From Sarcocystis neurona (taxonomy: Eukaryota > Apicomplexa > Conoidasida > Eucoccidiorida > Sarcocystidae), in the NCBI GenBank assembly GCA_000727475.1, contig KL647291.1, positions 5,503,730 to 5,567,729 on the forward strand: a stretch of 64,000 nt of DNA. Direction: 5' to 3'. Numbering within the stretch: position 1 is the first letter of the stretch; each line of letters begins with the position of its first letter. Under the pieces are notes generated by a model. That model was not told the DNA's origin. It did not search any database and was given only the letters and a program-made list of their open reading frames with translations. The position numbers and the translations under genes were made by a program. This document shows, piece after piece, positions 1 to 10,800 of the stretch.

Positions 1-1852
1 CACTTTCCGTTGGTGCTGGGGAGAGACAACAGTGACCTTTTCTCGTCGTCTCCCCCTGTGACGTCGCTACAGAGTTTAATTCCGCTCTTCCCGGGGTGCC
101 TCCGCGTGGGAAACAAGCGCACACCATCCGCAACTTGCCAGAGGTCGTTGCAGGAACCACGAATTTGTAGTTGTGAGAGGATTCTTCGATAAACTGTCAA
201 AAATGGGAGTGCAAGGGTCTGGTAAATTCTTTACAACTCCATCCGTTACACATCCGTACTCGTTTCATTGTCCGTACAGCGGGAGGTCATTCACTAGAAA
301 AGACAGTGCACTGTAGCAGTGTTCACCGACCACAGTTTGCAATCGCACTGGCGCCGATGCATAGCAAACTCCGTATGCCTGTAAAGAAGACAGACGCTGC
401 TCATGTTGTTCTACCGTCGTGGTCTTGCTGCCGCTATAGAGCAACCAAACCGAAGCACGTGGTACGCTCCGCATGGCTTCGAAAACTTACTTACCTACTA
501 ATTCCCACGTGTTTGTGTTTCATCATCTGCGAGCATGTCAAATTGTAAAGCACATCTGCCTGCGTTGGATAAAGTGCAGCAGTGCGGGACGTGCCTTACA
601 ACACTATCCTATGAAGAATCGCCCTCACCGCTGTTTTATCGACTTCAGCACACGGAGCAGCTCCGACCATGCAGCACGAAAGGTTCCACTATGATACACA
701 GCTGTTACGTCCTCGTGCCCGCTCCTGCTGCCGCTACTGCAGCAGAGACGCTAGTATTCCCTGTCGGCTCTGCTGTCCTGTGACGGCTGGGCGCGGGTTA
801 TATGTGTAGCACGCTTTCCTCTATGCGCGTTGTTCTGCCGTCGTCAGAAGAAAGTCTTGAGAAGGAAAGCAACTCTGCCGATGCTTTCTACCCTGTCAGA
901 ACACGCTGCCACAGGTGGTACAAAGGCAGGCGCTTTTCATTGAAAAGCCGCCTCTACCGGCACGCGATGCTGCTGCGAGTGGCGCGCAAATCGTGTGGCA
1001 CGCACCAGCTACACATGCTGCCAAGAGACAAGACGCAGATACTGCAAAGACATGCAGCTCGACTTCGTACTTAAAAAGTGCGTGCAACGGCACTGGAGCA
1101 CACACGGTGGGCAGACCAGCGTCGCAACGACAGCAACACCAGTCCTTTCCCGCTGCTCTCAGTCTCACGCAGCGGCCTGCTCCAACGAAACAACAACGCA
1201 TGTGCGAATTCTCTTGTGTTCGCCCTTTGTACAAAGAGCAATCCTAAGGGCCCCATGGCTTCTCCTCCTCGAGTTGCTGCTGCCGAAAAAGTCCGGAGAA
1301 GCCGCAACTGCAGCCTTGATGGAAATCGCGCTCGCCCTGCTCGCTAGGCGTACACGTTTTTGCAGGTACCTTTTGCGTCGCGAGCCACACTTACATGAGA
1401 GCAGGTACACAACCATATGTACATGCAAACATCTACTGATATATATGGAGAGGGGTGCATAAACGAGCGTAGATGTGTATATATCCTTACACACGTGTAT
1501 CTAGTATACATGGCACGTGTGTGGACCGGTGGCGACGTCGAAGAGGAGCTCACGGACCAGAACGGCGACACATACAACAAAACATGCGGCAGGGGCTTCC
1601 ATAACGCTGCTGCTCGATGCCCGCGCACGCGGAGCTATTCTCACGTTCGCAGCCACATTTCTTCTCTCCTATTTTTTGCGGTAGACAAACGCAGGAAAGC
1701 CGATAGGTACATGACACACAAACACACAAACAACGCGTGGGGAGACCGTCCTGCGCCACGAGTAACGCAGCGGAAAAAATCTATTCTTCTGTACAAAGGG
1801 CGCGACTTTGCTGCCGTAGAAATCAAGCGCACGTGGTCACTTCCGCAGGGCA
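1..1852. other. Downstream flank of the ApiAP2 gene, no gene recognised
   Basis: Only short frames without recognisable content occur here on either strand. The longest plus-strand frame near 1.4-2.2 kb runs into the reverse complement of the Gln-rich end of the ApiAP2 gene and is explained by triplet repeats. The segment should include the 3' untranslated region of that gene, but I see no clear polyadenylation landmark. Confidence 0.5.
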
Positions 1853-4800
1853 TCACTGCGGCTGCGTCGACTGCTGCTGCACGTGCTGTTGCTGCTGCGC
1901 TGCTGCTGCTGCTGCCACATGCTGCTGTAGGAGCTGTCGTTGGCGCTGAGCCGCAAGCTGCTGCTGCTGTTCATCCAGTTGCTGCTTGTGGACCAGCTGC
2001 TGAAGACGCAACCGCTGCTGCTGCAGCTGGTGCGCCGCTGCAGCCGCCGCAGCAGCAGGAGGAACTCCTGACGCAGTGGTACTGGGGGAAAGGAACTCTC
2101 GCCGCGTTGCCGCAGCTGCTGCGGCGGCCGCAAGCAGCTGTCTCTGCTGCAGCAGCTGCTGTTGCTGATGGTGCCGCGGCTGCTGCTGCTGCTGTTGCAG
2201 CAGCAGACCCTCTTGAGTAGGAGACGCGCTCGCGCTTCCCCCTGCGCCGCCAACTGGGACAGACGCTGCCCGCGCTGCTGCAGCCGGCGGGCCGACTCCT
2301 GCGGCTCCCCCTGATGCTGCCAGAGCAGCCACCACTGCAGCCTGCTGCTGCTGCAACTGCAGTCCTTGACGCAATTGTTGTTGCAGATGCGCTAATGCCT
2401 GCTTCGCACGCAGAGAGGCTAGCTCACTGTTATTTCCACTGGTTGGCAGCACTCCTCCAGTAGCAGCTCTCTGCTGATCCTGCTGCTGCAGCGCAGCAGC
2501 AGCAGCAGCGAGAAGCGAAGACGCATGCTGTGCACCTGCCCCTCGTCGTCCTGCAGCCGGAGGAACTACAGCCGCACCTTGAAGCAGTTGCTGCTGCTGT
2601 TGCGGTAGCGCCCCAGCGGGCGCTGCGGCCGCTCCAGAGCGAGCGGCTGCGGCTGCGGCTAGCGCATTTGCCACCAGTGCTGCTGCTGCAGCAGAATTCT
2701 GTCCACTACCTAGAGGACCCGGCGGCTGGCAAGCGGCAGCAGGAATGCCACCAGTAGAAGATTTCTGCTGCAGCTCGTGTTGCTGCTGCTGCCGAGATAC
2801 CAGCGGCCCTGTTCCCGCATCCTGCAGTCCGCCCTCTGCGGGCACTGACACAGGGGCCGCAGCTGATCCACTGTGGAGCATGCCGCCCGCCCCCATAACT
2901 GCTGCTGCTGCTGGGTTTGACACAGTGTATGGCGCAGCAGCAGCAGCAGTCAGCTGTGGACTGTACAAAACACTGCTTCTGGCTGCTGCAGACGGCAGGA
3001 CAGTGACACCAGGAGCAGCGGGTCCTCCTGCAGCCACGTTCAAATTCACCGCCTGCGGGCCTGCCGTCATCTGCTGCTGTTGCTGCGGAAGTACGCCCCC
3101 ACAAGTCACGGCAGCAGCGGGAGCAACCGGAGCTGCCACATGTGCGTGTCCTTCGTATCCACCAACTGCCGGTGCTTGTAGCGACTCTGCTGTTGGTGTT
3201 CCTCGCGAAGGGAGCGACCCAGCAGTTGAGCCGGCCGCTCCCCAGTTTACATCCAGACTCGTTAACTGCTGCTGCTGCTGCAACATTTTAGCTGCAGCAG
3301 CACCAGGAGCTACCGGCCGAGGCTCATTCTTGCTATGTTGTACGCTCGACGCACCCTCTGCTGCTGCTCCTCCTCCACCACCTCCTCCAACTGACGTCGC
3401 TGTGGTAGCTTTGCCGCCCTGACTGCCCGCAACAACGCCACCGCTGGCTGGCGCAGCTGCTGGAGGAACAGAAGACGAAGCAGCAGGACGCAGCGTGGCC
3501 GCGGCAGCTTCATGTCCCGCTCCTGCAGCTGGCTGTTCCTGCGGCGCACGCCTGGTGGCTGCTCGGGAAACTGCGTTGTCTCCAGAAGCGTATTCCTCTT
3601 CTCCGCTGCTGTTGCTGCCGCTGCCGCTGCTACTGCTGCTATCGCTGCTGCTGCTGCCGTCGCTGCTGCTGCTGCCGTCGCTGCTGCTGCTACTATCATC
3701 ACTCCCGCTGCTGCTGCCGCTGCTGCTTTCTTCTGCTGCCGCATCTCCTCCTTTGGCGACTGTACCCGCTGTCTTCTTCCGCCGACGCGTGCTTCTCTCT
3801 CCCTCCTCAGCTGGCTGCTGCTGCGGCTGCTGCTGGCGCTGCTTCTCCGCTGCAGCAGCTGCAGCTGCAGCAGCTTCGTTATTGATCAGATCCACAGCAA
3901 CAGCAGCAAGACGTGCAGCCGCACTCTCTCGGCCGCCCCACCCTCCTCTTCGACCACCGCAAGTGCCACCACCGGCGCCGCCTCCTCCGACTCCCCCAGC
4001 TGCCGCAGCTGTGCGCCTGCGTTTGCCACCTGCTGCTGCTTTCCCACCTGGGCCGCTCTGCTTGCCGGCTGCAGCTGACGAATAGCTGCTGTCCACTGCT
4101 GCTGTAGCTGCCCCTCCTCTTCTCTTTCGTCTGTCGCTCGCTGCAATCCCTGCTCCTCCTCCTCGCGGCCTTCGCTGTAGGTGCTGCAGCAGCCTCATTT
4201 CTTCTGCTTCCACTTGCATGCCCTCTGCGGCTGCCGTTGCAAGGCCCGCGACTCTCCCTGCAGCCGCAGCACTACCGCCTCTTGCAGACCGCGGCGGCTT
4301 GACACCTTCTGCTGCCCCATCTTCCTCATCCCCTCCTCCTTCTGCTCCTGTCTCTCCGAGTCCTGCGACGCCGTGCAATTCCGCCCCTGCTGCTCCCGTC
4401 AATCCACGCATTCCGCGTCGTCCAGGGCTGCTGCTGCTGCTGCTCCCTCTCTCTCGCCGCGGCTTCGTGTCTGTCGCATTCACGCCAGTCGTTCCCGCAA
4501 CAAACGACGAGCAAGCAGCTTCCATCGCCAGCAGACTCGCAGGGGAAAGAGGAGGCTCCATAATAAACGGCAGTCGTGTGTTTGTGAGCTGCGCGTAGTG
4601 GACACGCGTCTGCAATTCTGCTGTCTCTTGTAGGACGTTCTGGACTGCAGCAACTTGCTGCTCCACCTCTGCCGGCGTCAGCAGCGCCGGGTCGAAAAAA
4701 GTTGTTTCTTTCGGCCGCTTTTTCTCGAGCTGCTGCTGCAGCTGTTGCAGCTCGTCTTTCGGCGTCCCAGTCGCCGAGCCGCTCTCCTCGCCCCCCTCGC

Positions 4801-7800
4801 CCTCTCCTCGTTTCTGCCCTCCCGCTGCTGCCAGTGCTGCCGCCCCCTCCACTTCTGTCCGGTCTCCTGTTCCTGGCGCGGGCGTCCCTTCCCTCATCCC
4901 TTGCGGCTGCACCTGCTGTCTGCGCCGCTGCACTGCCTCAGCTAGCGGGACATAAACCTCATCCAGACGCTTCTTCATGTTCAGCGCCAGCAGCCGCGCC
5001 GTCTCCATACCAAACTGGTGGCACAGAAACGCCTTGGCCATCTGCAGGGTCACCCCTGGGGCCACTGCTGCCGCCTCATCCCTCCCCCCTTCGGCGAGTC
5101 GTCCGCAGCTGCTGGACGAGGCAACAGCGCCCTTCGCGGCGTCGTCCCCCAGAGGCGAAGCGGCAGCCGCTGCATCGGGCGACAGCGCTGCTCCCGCTGC
5201 CGCTGGCGCGTCAGCAACGGCAGAAGGAGGGGGAGGAGGAGCAACTGCGGGAGACAGCTGTCCCGCAGCTGCAGCGACAGCGGGACTCAACGAGGCTGCT
5301 GCAGCAACAGCAGGAGACAGCCGCGCGACGGACTGCCGCATCAGCCACTCGACCCTCCACACGCCTCCTCGCGTCTTGTCGGCTCCCCTCGTCTGAACGA
5401 AGCGTATCATCGGGAGACCAGACTCGCCTGCAGGACACTCTCTGGCTTTCACGCGTCCCGTCTCTTCTGCTGCTCTTCTGTACATTTCTGCAAGTCGCTT
5501 CGCAGCAGCAAACCCGAAGCGCTTCTCTTGGAAGGTCTTGACTGCCACCTTCCCGGTAACTGCGTCGGTCCAGCGGCAAAGCCACGCGTGTTCTCGCCTA
5601 CTGTAGTGGACGCCTTTGACCGAGGAGCAGAAACTCTGGGTTTCCTGCCCTCCTGCAGCAGCTGCTGCTGCGTCGCCTGCGGACGACCCGCTGCTGCTGC
5701 TCTGCTCTGCGTTGCCTGCTGCTGCAGCGCGGCGGGCTGCTGCCGCCTCCTCGTCCAGCGGCTTGCTCTCGATGTCCGCTAGGAAGTCCTCAACTCGCAG
5801 GCATCGCACTCCCGCAGCTGCCGCTGCCGCCACTGCTGCCGCTCGTAACGCTGCAACATCGACCTCCTCTTCCTCGCCCTCTTCTCCTTGTTCCCCACAC
5901 TGCGTTAACTGCTTCCGCTGCACGAACATTTCCCCCCCCCCTGCTTCCTCTTCTTCCCCTTCCGCGCCTCTGCCGCGTAGCCCCAGCAGCTCCTGCTGCC
6001 CTCTCTCCGTCTCCTCGCCAAACGCCCCGGGGCCTGCTCCTCCTGTCGGTGCTGTCACTCGCTGGCCACGTCCGCGGCGCAGCACCTCCTCCCGCTCTGC
6101 TGTCGCACCTCCCCCTGCTGCTCCCCCTGCGTCAAAATGTTTGGTGCCTGCTAAGAGGTACGCCACCGCGATGCGAGGCAGATCAGAATGCTCACCTGCT
6201 ACTCCTTTACACGCAGCAGCAAACGTCTTCTCGTCGGCAGCGAGAGCCGCCAAGGCCGTCGCTGCCGCGTCCCCCTGGAGCAGTTCTTCTATCAACTCCC
6301 TCTTGATCTTCAAGTACGCACGCAGAGCAGCGGCACGAGCCGGCTGCCAGCCCAGCTTCTCAACAGAAAACACAAGCACAGGTCGCCTGCTGACGGCAGC
6401 TGCTGCCGCACGTCGCTTCGTCCGTGCGCTGCTGCTGCTGGTCTCCCCTTCGCGTCTCCTCCTCCTCCCTTCGTCTTCTTGCTGCTGCTGCTGCTTTTCC
6501 TCCTCCTCATCTGCAGCAGCAAGCAGCGCTGCTGCAAGCGTCACGGGCAGCACTCGCCAGCACACCCGCCTGCGATCTAGGGACACCTCCGCAGGCACAG
6601 CCTCGATATACTCACGCACCAGCTGTTCCTCGAGCTGCTGCTGATGTGCTGCCGCTTGTTGCTGCGCTGCTGCTGCCGAGCCTGCGGCAGCCACTGACAC
6701 TGACCGTGTCCACCACGTGCCCTCAAGACTCTGGACCCGTGCGTGCCACGCGTTCTCTGCCGCGTCGTATTCGATACCGCTTGATTGTTCTGCTGCTGCT
6801 TGCCGGTGCTGCTTTTTCCTCAGCTGCAGCAGCAGCTCCCTATCCACCTCGCTGCTGTTCTCCCGTTCCAGGACCCAGCCGGCGCTCCGACGCTGCTCCT
6901 GCTGCTCCTGCTCCTGCACTCCACTCCCTTCCCCCGAAGAAGCAACAGCAGCAGAGGACACGTGCTGGCTGCCGCTGCTGCTGCGGCCAGCGACCAGACG
7001 TCCGCCCCGCTGCGTTGCTGAGACTGACGACGGAGAGACGAGACGGTTGCTGCTGCCGTCCCCAGGCGTCTGCTGCTCATGGTGCCCTCCTCGGACTTCT
7101 CTGCCGGTTGCTCGTCCAGCGTCGACAGCAGACCCTGCAGCAGACGCTCTGGGATGGAGACGCACGCTGTCGCCCAGACCGAGTAAGTCGTTGCTGCAGC
7201 TATGAGAGGACGAAGGCGACGGGTGTGCTTCCTCATCCCCGGACAGCGCTCCCCCGTCGCCTGACGCATACGACCCTGCAGCAGCAGACGCTCCCTTCTT
7301 GCGGCCGCTCGGGCCCTCCGGGTTGAAAGCCTTTTGTTCCTGGGCCTGGTGCAGCAGTTTCTGCTTCTGCCGCGGGGTGGTTGCGCGGCTGCTGCTAGTG
7401 GCGAGCTGCTGCTGCCCAAGTGGCGAAGCAGCAGAGGGCGAGCGCGAGAAGAACAAATCACTCCCCTTGCCCGCGCGCTGGGGCAGCAGCGACTCTGCTG
7501 CGGCAAGTTCTGCCGCTGCCGCTGCCAAACTCTCCAAATGATCGAGTGCACTGCTGCTGCTGCTGCTGGTTCTTCCTGTGCCGCTGCGTCTTCCCCCCGC
7601 TGCTGCGACTCCACCATCGGCGGCACCAGGAAGCGACGCGTGCAGACTGCCCTTCCTGCTGCTGCTGCGCAGAAGTCGCTGCTGCTGCTGCTCTGCCTTC
7701 CACAGACGGAGCAGCTTGCCGCGCCTCCAGGCCTCCGCCAACAACCGCGCAACTGTGAAGCCGTAGCGACTGACAGAGAAGCTCCTTGACAACACGCGAT

Positions 7801-10800
7801 CGACCAGCCCGAGGCCATGCGTTTTGCATGTGGCAGTAGGCGCAGGAGCAGTCCCCGCAGCAGAACAGCCAGCAGCGGATGCGCCTGCGTCCTCGTCGTC
7901 CTCCTCCTCGTCCGCAGCAGCAGTGGCAACTCGGTCGACAGCGGCAGGAGCAGCAGCAACAGTAGCAGCAGGTGCGGCGGACTGTTGCAGCCCGCCCCAA
8001 GACACCACCCACTTGCCTCTTCCTCCGAACGACAACGCATACGGCGTCTGGTTGAAGTAGACCGCACCCGGCACGCGCTTGTCCATCTGCAGCACGCCTG
8101 CTCGTTCTTCTGGGGTCAAGTCACTCTCACACACGAACAGCCCAGCTGCGCAGCCTGCTGTTGCTGCTGCCAGCAAAACTGCTTCATTTGTTTCTTCGCC
8201 GTCTTTCTCTTCAAGCTTCTCTGGTGCCTCTTCGTCTTCTGCTGTTGGCCCTCGTCCTTCTCTGCTTCCATCCCCTTCTCCTCCTCCTCCGCGGCCCCTG
8301 CGTAGCAGCAGCCCGCCCCGGCTTCCCACCTGAGACTGCAGGAGCAACGTCTTCGCTGCTCGGGCTGCTGCCAGTGCTGCCGCTGCCGCCGCAGGGCCCC
8401 CTCCGTGACCGCCGGCGCTGCCGCTTCCTCGTCTGAGGCCTCCGCGTCCTCCGGCTTCCCCCGCCCCAGCGACAGCACCAGCAGCCGCACCTTCGTGCTT
8501 CAGCTTCGAAGACGAGGAACCAGGAAGGCGAGCAACTGCAGCCCAGTCCTGCTTCTCTCTGCCGAGAAAGTAGTCTTCTGCGTCTGCGGCCGCGCCGTGA
8601 GTCTGCTCCTCCATCGCAGCAGCAGCAGCCGCCGGCGACAGGCCAAACGCAGCAGCAGCCGCACGGGCGTGTAACGCAGCGTCTGCTTTCTCTTTTGCTA
8701 TAGCGTCCCCATACTTGGCACATGCGTAGGACTTGGAGAAAGTTTTGCTGCTGCCACGGAGGCGCCACCAGGCTTTCCAGCAGTTTGCTGATGCTTCGTA
8801 TTTCACACCACCATGCCAGCCTGTCGCTGCTGCAACAGCAAGCTCGGCACTGGGCAGTCGTGCTGCTGCTGCAGACTCCTGCGCGCTGCTGTTGCTGCTC
8901 ACCGAACTGCGTTTGAACGACAGTCGACTTCCACACGCATCCTCGCCTGCCTCTTCTTCTTCTTCTTCGCCGCGGAGTAAACCCCCGCTGCCGGTGGCAT
9001 CTCTGCCTCTTTCTCCCGCCCCTCCTCCGCCTGCAGCAGCTGCTGCTCCTTCGGTCCCCCCTCCGCGCCCGCTGCAGGTTCGCCGACTTCCCCCAGCTAC
9101 ACCGGGGCCACTGCCCCCATCTGCCGCAGCAGTAGACAAGCCTGAGCCATACCGAGAGAACGTCTTCCCTGCTGCGGCGTGCTGCGTCTGCTCCAGCGTG
9201 CTCCCCGCACAGCTGTCCTGCTGCTGCTGCCGGTGAAAGTTCTTCGTCAGGCTTCTGCTGCTCTCTGCCTCTTCAGCCGCTCCCGAAAATATCTCTTCAC
9301 TGTCCTCTGCGCCGCCGCTATCCGACCAGTCCAGCGACCCCGCAGCTGCTGCTGCAGGAGTTCGCCTGCCCCCCCCCCCAGCAGCTGCGAGAGCTCGCAT
9401 GTACGCTCCTCCCACGCCGGCGCGTCGACGGTGCTGCACCTGCTTCTCCACAGTCGCAGCAGCGATCGACGTGCTGGCAGTGTCTGCTCCAGAAGGAGCG
9501 CACGCGCGTTTGATTGCAGCAGCAGCAGGTCCCCGCCCTCCATCCGCAGCTCCTGCCTCTTCTTCGTACAGCGTTCCAGCAGCGGCATCGCTAGCACTTT
9601 GGCTGCTGCCCCCGCTTCCACGTGTATGTAGGCCCGCAGAGTGTCCTGCCGCGGTGAACGCACGTACGCCTGCTGCTCCTCCGTGACCTACTGCTGCCTC
9701 GCCTGTTGCTGCTGCCGCTCCTCCTCCTCTGCCGCTGCCGAAGGCCTCTGCATGCGTGAGACGAAAACGCAGGGCCAGCTCCCTTGCCTTCGCCGCTCCG
9801 TACTTGCTGCATGCAAAAGTTTTGCTAAATTTCTTTCCCCCCACCGACCACCGGCACTGCCACATCGGCGCCCCGTTCAACTCTCTGTAGTGCACCCCTT
9901 CGATCGGACTCTCGAGGAAGTAGCAGGCTGCTGTTCTTGCTGCTGCTGCGGCGGCTTCTGCTGCTGCTTCGCGGGTGCCCAAGAGGGCCGATTCGCCGCT
10001 GTTAGCTGTCTGCTCCTCCGCCTCCTCCTCTGCCTCCGCCTCCTCCTCGGGTTCCCTGGCCGCCTTCTCTCTGTCGTCTCTGTCGGCGTCTTCTCCAGGC
10101 ACCGAAGCCAGACTATTGGTCAAGCGACGGCGGCCGCCGCTTCCTCCTGCTGCTGCTCTGCCTGGCGTGCCGCTGCCCCCCAAACTACTGCTATTGCGCG
10201 CGCGCGACGACAGGGCTGGCGAAATCTGCTGCTGTCGCAGGTCACCCACAGCATCGCTTCCCTCTTCCTCTTCCTCCTCTTCCTCTTCTTCTTGCTCCTC
10301 AAGCGCCCGCCGCTGCTGCTGCTGCTGCAAAGCCGCCTGCCGCTGCAGGAGCAGCTGCTGCCGTCGCCCGCCAGCCCCCAGGTGGTGAGGGGTCTTTACC
10401 CCACCAGCCGCATCGGAAGCAGCCAGCAAACCCGCTGCAACAACAGCAGACGCAGTACCTGCACATCTCTCGCCACCGGCAGCAGAAGCAGCAGCAGTCT
10501 TCGAGTAACAGAGTGCGTCTTGTTGCTGCTGCAGCAGCAAACGCCTCGCAGCAGCCGTCAGAGCCCCGCGATCTCCCGCCATGCTCTGCTGCAGCAACTG
10601 GCGGTGCGGAGACGCCGCCAGCGACCCGACATCAGCAGCATTCCCCCCTCCTCGAACAGCAGCCGCAGCAGAAACACTAGGACGAAGAGGACGCTGAAGC
10701 TCGGAAGGATCCACTACTACGTCGCCAGAAAGCAGCTTGTGCTGCCGGAACCGCACGGCCAGCTGGTACGCCTGCTCAAACCCATACTCTGCTGTCTTAA

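Noticed and set aside
5616..6644. Plus-strand frame of 342 codons, Ala/Ser/Pro-rich
   Set aside because: Antisense to the split AP2 domain five of the ApiAP2 gene; repeat-driven openness.
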